A stretch of DNA of 64,000 bases from Cyanobium sp. Cruz CV13-4-11 (GTDB lineage Bacteria; Cyanobacteriota; Cyanobacteriia; PCC-6307; Cyanobiaceae), in NCBI RefSeq assembly GCF_024346055.1, contig NZ_JAGQCH010000012.1, positions 36,629 to 100,628 of the forward strand, in the 5' to 3' direction. Positions 27,552 through 35,860 of the stretch are shown piece by piece (position 1 is the first letter of the stretch; the number at the start of each line of letters is the position of its first letter). A program made the translations under genes and the position numbers. The notes beneath the pieces were generated by a model. The model searched no databases, was not told the origin of the DNA, and saw only the letters and a list, made by a program, of their open reading frames with translations.

Positions 27552-28466
27552 TCACCAGCTGCGGGCCGGGACCGGCAGCGGCGGTTCCTTGTTCAGGGGC
27601 TGCTCCTGAAACGGCCATACCCGCGGCAGCACCGGAGCCGCCAGCCCCCGCTCCGCCCGGATCCGGGCCCAGATGCGTGTGAACCAGAAGCGGGCCGCCT
27701 GGGTGGAGCGGCCCCGGTAGCGGGCCACCAGGCCCCGCTCCAGCCGGCCGCAGACCATCGTCCCCTCCAGTCCGTGCCGTTCGGCGCGGCAGGCCTCCAG
27801 CAGGGGCTCGCCCACCGGCGCGGGGGCGGCCCACACCAGGCTGGCGAACACCGGCTGTCCCCCCAGGCCATGGGGGCTCTCCAGGCTGGCGCCGCCCAGC
27901 TCGAGCCGGTCCACCAGCTCCCACTGCCCCTGCCGCCGGATCTCCAGCAACGAGCGCCAGCGGCCGGACCCGAGCGTCTCGCCATCGGCGCTGCGCCCCA
28001 GCCGCACCACCTCCGCCCCCAGCCAGCTGGCCCCTTCGGCCAGCTCCACCCGGCAGGTCTGCTGGAACAGGCCATCCCGGAAGACCACCAGCTCCTGGGG
28101 CAGCCACTCCAGGTCGGCCCCCGCGGCGAGATGGAAGTCGAGGGTCTGGAAGGTCCAGCTGCCGGCGGGGACCCGCCGGGAGCGGCCCACGGTTCCGTAG
28201 ACCTTCTGGGCCGCCACGCTGGTGATCAGGGCCCGGCTGCCGGCGCCCAGCTCGGCCTCGATGGCCAGCTCATCCCCCCCCACCAGGCCGCCGCCGGTGT
28301 GCAGCAGGGGCAGTTGGCAACGGCCATCGGCGGCGGCAAAGGCCCGCTGGATCTTCAGCGGCGCCGTCGCTCCGCCCTGGTGCCGGGTGGCACCGTCCGC
28401 GCCGTTGATGGTCTGGAAACGAAGCCGGGCCTGGGCCCTCCACGGAGCGGGAGCAGGGAGCTGCAT
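27552..28466 (-). CDS. ureD: Urease accessory protein UreD
   Basis: 304 aa chaperone that binds apo-urease and, with UreF and UreG, guides nickel into the active site. Family segments: RAQARLRFQ near the start, ATAPLKIQRAF, LPLLHTGGGLVGGDELAIEAELG, SRALITSVAAQKVYG, and LEWLPQELVVFRDGLFQQTCRVEL. The C-terminus is Pro-rich. It heads the minus-strand run ureD-coq4-like-secreted protein-ureABC and is divergent from ureE with 110 bp between, which should contain promoters for both directions. Confidence 0.95.
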   Translation of the reverse strand: MQLPAPAPWRAQARLRFQTINGADGATRHQGGATAPLKIQRAFAAADGRCQLPLLHTGGGLVGGDELAIEAELGAGSRALITSVAAQKVYGTVGRSRRVPAGSWTFQTLDFHLAAGADLEWLPQELVVFRDGLFQQTCRVELAEGASWLGAEVVRLGRSADGETLGSGRWRSLLEIRRQGQWELVDRLELGGASLESPHGLGGQPVFASLVWAAPAPVGEPLLEACRAERHGLEGTMVCGRLERGLVARYRGRSTQAARFWFTRIWARIRAERGLAAPVLPRVWPFQEQPLNKEPPLPVPARSW

Positions 28467-28576
28467 GGTGTTGATGCTGGGGCCCCGAGGGCCTGGATTC
28501 GGTAGTACCCGCTACAGGGTCGCCCCCCAACGGCTGGCCAGGGTGGAGCGACCACCATCGGCCGCTGGCCTGCTCC

Positions 28577-29119
28577 ATGCCTTCCCCCACTCTTGCCGAT
28601 GCCACGGTTTCCGATGCCCCCACTCCCCTGGTGCTGGTGCGGCACCTGCGGCACGGGGAGGCCCCGGGACCGGAGCCGGCGGCGGCCGATCCGCCGTTGC
28701 AGTTGCTGCTCCAGGCCGACGAGCGCACGAGCCTGCGGGGCCATCGCCGCAGCGCCTGTGGACGGGACCTCCTGTTGCAGCTGCCCCGCGGTGCGGCCCT
28801 GGAGCCCGGCGACCGGCTGGCCGCGGAGGCCGGTGGACCCGTGGTGGTGGTGGAGGCCGCCGATGAGCCCCTGATGGTGGTGCGGGCCGCCGATCCCCTG
28901 GCCCTGCTGCAGGCGGCCTATCACCTGGGCAACCGCCATGTGGCCATCGAACTGCGCCGTGACGAGCTGCGCCTGGGCGTCGACAGCGTGCTCGAGGATC
29001 TGCTGCGGCATCGGGGTCTGACCGTGGAGCGGTTGACGGGGCCCTTTCTGCCCGAACCCGGGGCCTACGAACCGTCCGGCCACGCCCACCAGCACGCCCA
29101 TGGCCATTCCCAGCCATGA
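28577..29119 (+). CDS. ureE: Urease accessory protein UreE (nickel metallochaperone)
   Basis: 180 aa. The N-terminal domain includes RTSLRGHRRSACGRDLLLQLPRGAALEPGDRL; the metal-binding C-terminal domain has PLALLQAAYHLGNRHVAIEL, with the conserved metal-site His in GNRHV, and VLEDLLRHRGL. It ends in a short His-rich tail (GHAHQHAHGHSQP) that probably stores or delivers nickel. The stop overlaps the ureF start by 4 bp (ATGA), so the two are coupled. The first about 20 residues are weakly conserved and a later start cannot be excluded. Confidence 0.94.
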   Translation: MPSPTLADATVSDAPTPLVLVRHLRHGEAPGPEPAAADPPLQLLLQADERTSLRGHRRSACGRDLLLQLPRGAALEPGDRLAAEAGGPVVVVEAADEPLMVVRAADPLALLQAAYHLGNRHVAIELRRDELRLGVDSVLEDLLRHRGLTVERLTGPFLPEPGAYEPSGHAHQHAHGHSQP

Positions 29120-29799
29120 GCATCGCCCGGCTGCGGCTGTTCCAGCTGGTCAGTCCCGCCCTGCCGGTGGGGGCCTTCAGCTATTCCGAGGGCCTGGAGG
29201 TGCTGGTGCAGGCGGGCCAGCTGCCGGATGCCGCCAGCGTGCATCACTGGCTGGAGGCGGAGCTGGACCGCGGGGCCCTGACGATCGAGGCGGCCAGCCT
29301 GGGCCGGCTGATGGGCGCCCTGGCCCGTTGGCGTGAGGCACCGGGAGGGCACGCCTGGCAGGAGGTGCTGGACCTGGACGGCTGGCTGCTGGCCCAGCGG
29401 GAGGCCGCCGAGGTGCGGGCCCAGCAGCGCCAGATGGGCCGCTCCCTGCTGCAGCTGCTGGCGGATCTGGGCCTGCCCCTGCCCGGAGACCAGCCCCCGC
29501 GGCTGGCCTGGCCGGCCGCCTGGGCCTGGGCTGGGCTGGCCCTGGAGATCCCCCCCCAGGAGGTGGTGGAGGCCTACCTCTACGGCTGGATCGCCACCCA
29601 GCTCAGTGCCGCCGTGCGGCTCGTGCCCCTGGGCCCCACCGAAGCCCAGCGGCTGCAGCTGGCCCTGGCGCCCAGCATCGCCGTCCGGGCGGCGGAGCTG
29701 GTGGCGGCCAATCCCGAGGCTCTCTGGAACGGGGGGGTGGGGGCGGGCCTGGCCCAGCTGGGCCATGCTGAGCTCTACTCGCGGTTGTTCCGCAGCTGA
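29116..29799 (+). CDS. ureF: Urease accessory protein UreF
   Basis: 227 aa, all-helical member of the UreD-UreF-UreG activation complex, thought to gate nickel transfer and GTP hydrolysis by UreG. Hallmark start LRLFQLVSPALPVGAFSYSEGLE; later WIATQLSAAVRLVPLGPTEAQRL is the family's second conserved helix region. It overlaps ureE by 4 bp upstream. Its stop shares one base with the next gene (TGATG), so the orphan binding-protein gene downstream is translationally coupled. ureG is separated from ureF by about 2.6 kb, unlike the usual adjacent order. Confidence 0.95.
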   Translation: MSIARLRLFQLVSPALPVGAFSYSEGLEVLVQAGQLPDAASVHHWLEAELDRGALTIEAASLGRLMGALARWREAPGGHAWQEVLDLDGWLLAQREAAEVRAQQRQMGRSLLQLLADLGLPLPGDQPPRLAWPAAWAWAGLALEIPPQEVVEAYLYGWIATQLSAAVRLVPLGPTEAQRLQLALAPSIAVRAAELVAANPEALWNGGVGAGLAQLGHAELYSRLFRS

Positions 29800-30812
29800 T
29801 GGCCATCGCGGGCAAGACCAGCCGGCGCCAAGCCATGCGCCTGCTGGGCGGCGCCGCCGCCGGCGGGGCCCTTCTGGCCGCCGGATGCACCCCCCGCTCC
29901 CGCCCTCCGGGCCCGCGCCGCCTCGGCCTGCTCCAGTACGTCCAGGGTGCGGCCCCCGATGCCGCCCGCCGCGGGTTCCTGCTGGCCCTGGCCAGGGGCG
30001 GCTTCCGGCCGCCAGCCACTCTCACCCTGCAGGAGCGCTTCGCCGAGGGGAGCATGGCCACCAGCCGTGCCCAGGTGATCGAGCTGCTGGAGACCGGGGT
30101 CGACATGCTGGTGGCCATCGGCACCCCGCCCCTGGCGGCGATCCTGGCCGTCGCCCCCGCCCGGGTGCCGGTGGTGTTCGCCTACTGCTCCAACCCCTGG
30201 GGAGCCGGGGCCGGCACCAGCCACACCAACCACCGGCCCAACGTGGTGGGCACGGTGAGCACCAGTCCCCTCGCCGAACAGCTTAACCTGGCCCGCCGGA
30301 TCACCCCCGCCCTGTCCAGCGTCGGGCTCGTCTTCAACCCCTCCGAGGCCAATGCCAGCTTCGAGGCGGAGCTGCTGCGCCGGGAGGCGACCCAGCGCTC
30401 CCTCACGGTCGTGATCGAGCCAGTGGCCGGGCCGGGGGAGGTGGCCCGGGCCGCCGACGCGCTGGCCTCCCACCGGGTGGGAGCCCTGGTGCGGGTGGGC
30501 GATTACGCCACCAGCGTGGGCTTTCCCGCCCTGGCGGCGGCGGGCCTGCGCCTTCGCCTGCCGCTCTATTCCGTCGATCCCTCCGACATCAACACACCGG
30601 GGTGCCTGGCGGTGGTGGGCTGGGATCCGGAGGCCGATGGGGCCCTGGCCGGGGATCTGGCGGTCAAGGTGCTGCGGGGCCGCTCACCCGCCGACCTGCT
30701 CTTCGAGCCGGTGACCCGCAAGCTCGTGCTGCTGAATCGCCGCACGGCCCGGGCCATCGGGGTGACGTTCCCACCCGAGCTGCTGCGCCAGGCCGACCGA
30801 TTGGTGGGCTGA
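29799..30812 (+). CDS. ABC-type substrate-binding lipoprotein (DUF534 / ABC_sub_bind family)
   Basis: 337 aa extracytoplasmic solute-binding protein. The N-terminus has twin arginines (SRRQAMRLLGG), a hydrophobic stretch and a lipobox ending LLAAGC, so it is likely a lipid-anchored protein, possibly exported by Tat. The two-lobed fold is suggested by LGLLQYVQGAAPDAARRGF, VDMLVAIGTPPLAAIL, PVVFAYCSNPWGAG and VGLVFNPSEANASFEAELL. This family includes TrpX-like binding proteins for aromatic compounds; the ligand here is unknown. No permease or ATPase gene for it is visible. It is coupled to ureF by a TGATG overlap, suggesting a nitrogen-linked ligand by context only. Confidence 0.86.
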   Translation: MAIAGKTSRRQAMRLLGGAAAGGALLAAGCTPRSRPPGPRRLGLLQYVQGAAPDAARRGFLLALARGGFRPPATLTLQERFAEGSMATSRAQVIELLETGVDMLVAIGTPPLAAILAVAPARVPVVFAYCSNPWGAGAGTSHTNHRPNVVGTVSTSPLAEQLNLARRITPALSSVGLVFNPSEANASFEAELLRREATQRSLTVVIEPVAGPGEVARAADALASHRVGALVRVGDYATSVGFPALAAAGLRLRLPLYSVDPSDINTPGCLAVVGWDPEADGALAGDLAVKVLRGRSPADLLFEPVTRKLVLLNRRTARAIGVTFPPELLRQADRLVG

Positions 30813-30836
30813 GCCGTCCCGCGGCCGGCCGGGCGA

Positions 30837-31712
30837 TCAGGGCCTGCGGTCCTTCAGGTGCGCCCCGGGCCGGTCGATCAGCTCGAACAGCCAGCTCTCG
30901 TTGAGGGTCGTCACCAGGCGGTTGGTGGTGGCGGCCATGGTGGTCAGCTCCCGCAAGGTCTGGAGCAGCAGCGGCCGTGTCTGGGTTTCGGTGCTCTCCA
31001 GCCGCCGGATCAGGGCCGAGAGGTCGGCGGCGGTGCCGTCGGCGCGGCCCTCCAGGCGCTGCGCCAGTTGGCGGGTGGCCGCCAGGGTGCGGTTCAGCTC
31101 ACTGCTGCTGCGCTGGGCGTCGCTCTCCAGGCGGGTCGCCAGGCGACGGCTGGCGGTCAGGGTACGGTCCAGCTGGTCGAGGCTGCGGGGCAGGCGGGTC
31201 TCGGCCAGGCTGAGGCCACTGCTGACGGCCCGCTGCAGGGGGATGCGACTGCTGGCCACCTCGGCGAGCAGGTCGTCGAGATCGGGACGGCTGGTGAACA
31301 CGAGCGTCTCGCCATCCCCGATCGGCGGTTGGCCCACCGCCGCCGGATCGGGAGTAATGGCGATGTAGCTGTCCCCCAGGAGTCCGGTCTGGGCCAGCTC
31401 CGCCCGGCTGCGGCGGCCCACCATGGAGCGGTAGGGGTCCCGCAGCTCCAGTTCCACCAGCACCTGGGCGTCGGGTTGGAGCAGGATCCGGCGCACCTGG
31501 CCAACGGCGAACCCCGAGATCCGCACCGCCATGCCCGTCTGCAAGCCGGCGGCATCCAGGGTGCGGAACTGCAGGCGCACGCTGGGGGTGAGCCAGTTGC
31601 CGGCGCGGGCGATCCCCACCACGAACAGCCCCAGCAGCCCCACGCCCCCCGCCAGGAAGACCAGGCTCTGGGGGCCGGGGCGACGCGGCGATGCGGTGGG
31701 TGTCACGCTCAA
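30837..31712 (-). CDS. MCE/MlaD-family lipid transport protein
   Basis: 291 aa. One N-terminal membrane anchor (LVFLAGGVGLLGLFVVGIA), then an MCE domain (about residues 45-125: FRTLDAAGLQTGMAVRISGFAVGQVRRI, ELRDPYRSM, LLGDSYIAITP), then a long helical coiled-coil tail rich in Arg, Glu and Leu. MCE proteins form periplasmic rings or tubes that carry lipids between membranes. It overlaps the upstream permease-like gene by 4 bp, the usual pairing, but the ATPase gene commonly found beside them in cyanobacteria is not adjacent. The pair interrupts the urease accessory genes on the opposite strand. Confidence 0.88.
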   Translation of the reverse strand: MSVTPTASPRRPGPQSLVFLAGGVGLLGLFVVGIARAGNWLTPSVRLQFRTLDAAGLQTGMAVRISGFAVGQVRRILLQPDAQVLVELELRDPYRSMVGRRSRAELAQTGLLGDSYIAITPDPAAVGQPPIGDGETLVFTSRPDLDDLLAEVASSRIPLQRAVSSGLSLAETRLPRSLDQLDRTLTASRRLATRLESDAQRSSSELNRTLAATRQLAQRLEGRADGTAADLSALIRRLESTETQTRPLLLQTLRELTTMAATTNRLVTTLNESWLFELIDRPGAHLKDRRP

Positions 31713-32338
31713 CTCCCTCCGATCCGCAGGGGATCGACCGCGATCGTCCAGAGCAGGTCGAGACAGACCAGCAACCCGAGGCCCAGCAGGAACGATCGGG
31801 ACATGCGGGAGGCCATCGCCATGGCGCCGGAGGAGGAGCGCCGGGCCTGCTGCAGACAGATGGCGGCGGTGATCGCGCCATACAGGGCCGCCCTGGCCAG
31901 GGCGGCGGCAAAGCGGGCCGGCTCGAGCTGGCCGATCAGGAAGCCCACCTCCGCCACCAGGTCGCCCTGGTTGAGGGTGAGGCTGGCGGTGATGATCACA
32001 GCCGCCATGTAATAGAGCAGCAGCACAACGCTGAGCAGACCACTGGCCAGCAGCTCGGGCCCCCAGGAGCCGGGGGAACGGCGTTCACCCAGCAGCAGCG
32101 GGCCATCCCGCAACAACAGCAGCAGGCTGACCAGCAGCGGCCCCAAGAACAGCAGGGCGCGCACCGCGAGCAGTTCGATCGTGACTCTGGAGAGTTGCTG
32201 CAGGGGACTGCGCAGCAACTCGATGAAGCCGAGGCAGACCACCACCCCCGTCCCGGAGACGGTCGCGACCAGCCGGCCATCCAGACGCTCGAAGCGGCGG
32301 ATCAACCTGGGGATCGGTTCATCGCTCACCGCAGCCAT
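31709..32338 (-). CDS. MlaE-like ABC transporter permease (divergent)
   Basis: 209 aa membrane protein with about five hydrophobic segments, including ALLFLGPLLVSLLLLL, LLSVVLLLYYMAAVIITASL and SFLLGLGLLVCLDLLWTIAV. Length and topology fit MlaE permeases, and the cytoplasmic turn ALYGAITAAICLQQARR resembles the conserved MlaE region, but the protein is divergent and slightly short, so the call rests partly on its 4-bp overlap with the MCE gene. An upstream ATG at 32365 would add nine residues. The start lies about 40 bp from the divergent ureG start, so the two promoters must overlap. Confidence 0.7.
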   Translation of the reverse strand: MAAVSDEPIPRLIRRFERLDGRLVATVSGTGVVVCLGFIELLRSPLQQLSRVTIELLAVRALLFLGPLLVSLLLLLRDGPLLLGERRSPGSWGPELLASGLLSVVLLLYYMAAVIITASLTLNQGDLVAEVGFLIGQLEPARFAAALARAALYGAITAAICLQQARRSSSGAMAMASRMSRSFLLGLGLLVCLDLLWTIAVDPLRIGGS

Positions 32339-32379
32339 CGGCGCTGGCGTCAGGATGGCACCCATCCTGAAATCGGGCG

Positions 32380-32994
32380 ATGGGCAGCAAATTGAGGGTC
32401 GGGGTGGCGGGCCCGGTGGGCTCTGGCAAAACGGCCCTCGTCGATGCGCTCTGCCGCCGCCTGCGGGAACGGTTGCAACTGGCGGTGGTCACCAACGACA
32501 TCTACACACAGGAGGATGCCCAGTTCCTCACCAGAGCCGGGTCCCTGGCCCCCGAGCGGATCCGCGGGGTCGAGACCGGTGGCTGCCCCCACACCGCCAT
32601 CCGTGAGGACTGCTCGATCAACCGGGCCGCGGTTCAGGAGCTGGAGGAGGCCTTCCCGGACCTGGATCTGGTGCTGGTGGAAAGCGGTGGCGACAACCTG
32701 GCGGCCAGCTTCAGCCCGGAGCTGGTGGATCTCTGCATCTACGTGATCGACGTGGCCGCCGGCGACAAGATCCCCCGCAAGGGCGGGCCGGGCATCACCC
32801 GCTCCGATCTGCTGGTGATCAACAAGATCGACCTGGCGCCGATGGTGGGGGCCAGCCTCACGGTGATGGAAGCCGACACCGAACGCATGCGCGGTGGGCG
32901 CCCCTGGTGCTTCACGAATCTGCGCAGCGGTGAAGGCCTGGATCGGGTCGAGAGTTTCCTGCTGCGCCAGCTGCCGGAGCCCGCCACCGCCTGA
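32380..32994 (+). CDS. ureG: Urease accessory GTPase UreG
   Basis: 204 aa SIMIBI-class GTPase that couples GTP hydrolysis to nickel insertion. The P-loop is [10 protein letters not shown] near the start. Other hallmarks: [13 protein letters not shown], the metal-binding [18 protein letters not shown] (Cys-Pro-His), [17 protein letters not shown], and the specificity motif VINKIDLAP. It lies about 2.6 kb from ureF, past the orphan binding-protein gene and the MCE pair, and about 210 bp upstream of the urea transporter operon. It may therefore be controlled with urtA rather than with ureEF. Cytoplasmic. Confidence 0.97.
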   Translation: MGSKLRVGVAGPVGSGKTALVDALCRRLRERLQLAVVTNDIYTQEDAQFLTRAGSLAPERIRGVETGGCPHTAIREDCSINRAAVQELEEAFPDLDLVLVESGGDNLAASFSPELVDLCIYVIDVAAGDKIPRKGGPGITRSDLLVINKIDLAPMVGASLTVMEADTERMRGGRPWCFTNLRSGEGLDRVESFLLRQLPEPATA

Positions 32995-33207
32995 ACCGTG
33001 GGGCTGACTGATATTCGCCTTTCAGCTGTTCACGAGCGAAACCGTAGGTAATGCAACATATCGACAGAACAGTCGCGTGCAAATCCTCACTCCGGCAAGC
33101 CCTCGGTCGCTTTCTGTCTCATTGGATACCGGGACTAACCACGTCCTTCCTTACCTTTCCTTTTGCCGTCGGTTACGGCGACTACAATTCATCTTGAACA
33201 GGCTTCA

Positions 33208-34503
33208 ATGTCTCTGCATCTTTCAAGGCGACTGACAGCTGCTCTCGCCGTAACTGCTGTGAGCGTCACCCTCGTCTCCTGTGGTGGCGAGTCAGGATCA
33301 GGCGGTAATTTCGACGGTGAAGTGAAGGTTGGCATCCTTCATTCACTCAGCGGCACCATGGCCATTTCCGAAACGACTTTGAAAGAAGTCGAGGAAATGG
33401 CGATCAAGGAAATCAATGACGCCGGCGGCGTCAAAGTTGGCGGCAAGTCTTACAAGATCGTCGCCGTTTCCGAAGATGGCGCCTCCGACTGGCCCACCTT
33501 CGCCGAGAAAGCCCAGAAGCTGATCGACTCCGACAAGGTCGCTGTCGTCTTCGGCGGCTGGACCTCGGCCAGCCGCAAGGCGATGCTGCCGGTCTTCGAG
33601 TCGAAGAACCACATGCTCTTCTACCCGATCCAGTACGAGGGTCAGGAGTGCTCCAGGAACATCTTCTACACCGGCGCCGTTCCGAACCAGCAGGCCGAGC
33701 CTGCGGTCCAGTGGCTGATGGACAAGTTCTCCGGAAAGCTCGGCAAGAAGGTTTACCTGGTTGGCTCTGATTACGTGTACCCACGTACGGCCAACACGAT
33801 CATCAAGGAGCAGATGAAGGCTCTGGGTGGCGAAACGGTCGGCGAGGACTACATCCCCCTCGGCAACACCGAGGTGGCTCCGATCATCGCCAAGATCAAG
33901 AAAGCCTTCCCCGATGGCGGGATCATCATCAACACCTTGAACGGTGACTCCAACGTCGCCCTCTTCAAGCAGTTCAAGGCTTCGGGTATCGACCCGGCCA
34001 AGTACCCGATCATGTCCTTCTCCATCGCGGAAGAGGAGATTCGCCAGATCGGTCCTGAGTACACCACCGGCACCTACGCCGCCTGGAACTTCTTCATGAG
34101 CCTGGACACCCCGGCCTCCAAGAAGTTCACCGCCGACTTCCAGGCCATGTACGGCGCCGACCGGGTCACGGGTGACCCGGCGGAATCCGCTTACAACATG
34201 GTGTACCTGTGGAAGAACGCCGTCGAGAAGGCGGGAACCTTCGAAGATCTCGACAAGGTCCGCACCGACATGATCGGGATCACCTTCGCCGCACCCCAGG
34301 GCGAAATCAAGATGTTCCCCAACCACCACACCTCCGAGCGGGTGCTCATCGGCGAGGCGGAGGCCACCGGCCAGTTCAAGATCCTCTACGACAGCGTCAA
34401 GGCCATCTCGCCGCTGCCCTGGAACCAGTTCGTTCCTGAGACCAAGGGCTACACCTGCGACTGGACCCAGGACCGTCCTGACGCCGGCAAGTTCAGGATG
34501 TGA
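33208..34503 (+). CDS. urtA: Urea ABC transporter substrate-binding lipoprotein UrtA
   Basis: 431 aa periplasmic urea-binding protein. From ATG 33208 it begins with a lipoprotein signal (MSLHLSRRLTAALAVTAVSV then TLVSCGG, Cys as lipid site). Mature segments typical of UrtA: VKVGILHSLSGTMAISETTL, LFYPIQYEGQECSRNIFYTGA, VYLVGSDYVYPRTAN, and GDPAESAYNMVYLW. An in-frame start 15 codons earlier lacks signal-peptide logic. It is first in urtABCDE. A hairpin with a UUCG loop follows its stop and probably lets the binding protein be made in excess over the membrane parts. Nitrogen (NtcA) control is expected from the family, but I found no perfect GTA-N8-TAC site. Confidence 0.97.
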   Translation: MSLHLSRRLTAALAVTAVSVTLVSCGGESGSGGNFDGEVKVGILHSLSGTMAISETTLKEVEEMAIKEINDAGGVKVGGKSYKIVAVSEDGASDWPTFAEKAQKLIDSDKVAVVFGGWTSASRKAMLPVFESKNHMLFYPIQYEGQECSRNIFYTGAVPNQQAEPAVQWLMDKFSGKLGKKVYLVGSDYVYPRTANTIIKEQMKALGGETVGEDYIPLGNTEVAPIIAKIKKAFPDGGIIINTLNGDSNVALFKQFKASGIDPAKYPIMSFSIAEEEIRQIGPEYTTGTYAAWNFFMSLDTPASKKFTADFQAMYGADRVTGDPAESAYNMVYLWKNAVEKAGTFEDLDKVRTDMIGITFAAPQGEIKMFPNHHTSERVLIGEAEATGQFKILYDSVKAISPLPWNQFVPETKGYTCDWTQDRPDAGKFRM

Positions 34504-34521
34504 TCACGGCCCAGTCCGTGA
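34504..34521 (+). other. Short inverted repeat directly after urtA stop
   Basis: TCACGG and CCGTGA flank a 6-base loop right after the urtA stop codon, giving a six-pair stem. On its own it is a weak hairpin. Together with the stronger hairpin 15 bases downstream it may protect the urtA mRNA 3' end. No T-run follows. Confidence 0.4.
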
Positions 34522-34535
34522 CTCCATAAAAGACA

Positions 34536-34557
34536 GGTGGTTCCTTCGGGAGCCACC
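34536..34557 (+). terminator. Intercistronic hairpin with UUCG tetraloop between urtA and urtB
   Basis: GGTGGTTCC (34536-34544), loop TTCG, GGAGCCACC (34549-34557): a nine-pair stem with one G-U pair and the very stable UUCG tetraloop, followed by ACTTTCC. The T-run is short, so it is more likely an attenuator or RNA-processing and stability barrier than a full terminator. Such elements commonly raise binding-protein mRNA over permease mRNA in ABC operons. Confidence 0.65.
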
Positions 34558-34642
34558 ACTTTCCGGCTCAGCACACCACCACGTTCGACCCGATCCAGCG
34601 ATGCCTTCGCACCGCTGGATCTAACTTTCAACAATCATTCCG

Positions 34643-35800
34643 TTGGAACTTTTCTTTTCTCAGATCCTCGATGGCCTGAGCATCGGATCCGTGCTGCTGC
34701 TTGCAGCCACGGGCTTGGCGATCGTTTTCGGGTTGATGGGCGTCATCAATCTCGCCCACGGCGAGTTCATGATGCTGGGGGCCTATGTCACCTACGTGGT
34801 GCAGTCGGCCTTCAAGCCCATGGGTGGTGTGATCTTCGAACTGTATTTCCCGATCTCATTGGTTCTCGCCTTCATCGTGACGGCGCTCATTGGAGTGCTG
34901 TTAGAGAGAACATTGATCCGGCAGCTCTATGGACGACCACTGGAAACCTTGCTCGCCACCTGGGGTGTCAGCCTGATTCTCATCCAGCTGATTCGCAGTG
35001 TGTCCACCGCCATGATGCTGGGCATCATTGTTGGTGTTGTGGTTGGATTCCTTCTCTCAAAGCTACTCGGTGCCAAGTTCTCAGATAAGCCTTTCTTCAC
35101 CTATCTCAACGGACTCGGCTGGGCGATCGCCATCGGCATTGGCCTGATCGCCGTCAACCTGTTTGACCAGATCCGGCCCCTGGCCAAACCCTGGTTCGGC
35201 CCCCGCAACATCGACGTCACAGCTCCAAAGTGGCTGCAGGGAAGCTGGGGAATGATCGGCACCATTGAGCTGCCGGGTCTGCGCATCTTCATCATCCTGC
35301 TGTCGGCCCTGCTGCTCCTGGCCACCTACTGGTTCCTCAACAAGAGTGTCTGGGGTCTGCGCATCCGGGCCGTCACCCAGAACCGCCAGATGAGCAACTG
35401 CCTCGGCATTCCCACCGATCGTGTCGACAGCATCACCTTCGGCATCGGATCAGGGCTGGCCGGGGTGGCGGGTTGTGCCATCACCCTGCTCGGATCGGTG
35501 GGCCCGAACCTCGGTGCCGCCTACATCGTGTCCTGCTTCATGGTGATCGTCCTCGGGGGTGTGGGCAATCTGCTGGGCACCGTGCTGGCCTCGCTGCTGC
35601 TGGGCATCATCCAGTCGGTGATCGGTTCGGGCACCCTGCTGACCATCTTCCCGGACATGCCCTTGGCGGCGAAGGGTGTGATCGAGTTCTTCGCCACCAC
35701 CAGTATGTCGCTGGTGCTGGTGTTCATCTTCATCATTGTCTTCCTCCAGTTCCGCCCCAACGGCATGTTCCCCCAGAAGGGTCGCTCGGTCGATGCCTGA
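34643..35800 (+). CDS. urtB: Urea ABC transporter permease UrtB
   Basis: 385 aa branched-chain-amino-acid-type (LIV) permease, one of two membrane subunits of the urea importer. The N-terminus matches the family: LFFSQILDGLSIGSVLLLAA, then FGLMGVINLAHGEFMMLGAY. About nine hydrophobic segments are visible, and RAVTQNRQMSNCLGIPTDRVD is the cytoplasmic loop contacting the ATPases. The start codon is TTG at 34643; no ATG in frame lies at a sensible position and the residues from the TTG fit the family start. It follows the urtA hairpin and precedes urtC by 60 bp. Confidence 0.95.
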   Translation: MELFFSQILDGLSIGSVLLLAATGLAIVFGLMGVINLAHGEFMMLGAYVTYVVQSAFKPMGGVIFELYFPISLVLAFIVTALIGVLLERTLIRQLYGRPLETLLATWGVSLILIQLIRSVSTAMMLGIIVGVVVGFLLSKLLGAKFSDKPFFTYLNGLGWAIAIGIGLIAVNLFDQIRPLAKPWFGPRNIDVTAPKWLQGSWGMIGTIELPGLRIFIILLSALLLLATYWFLNKSVWGLRIRAVTQNRQMSNCLGIPTDRVDSITFGIGSGLAGVAGCAITLLGSVGPNLGAAYIVSCFMVIVLGGVGNLLGTVLASLLLGIIQSVIGSGTLLTIFPDMPLAAKGVIEFFATTSMSLVLVFIFIIVFLQFRPNGMFPQKGRSVDA

Positions 35801-35860
35801 CCCGAACACTCCCACACGCTGCAGATTCCCGTTCCATCTCCCCACCAGGAGGCCCTACCT

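Noticed and set aside
33044..33057. Possible NtcA site (GTA, 8 bases, AAC) upstream of urtA
   Set aside because: One mismatch from GTA-N8-TAC and no TAN3T -10 box at the needed distance. A second near match (GTT-N8-TAC at 33172) is too close to the start codon.
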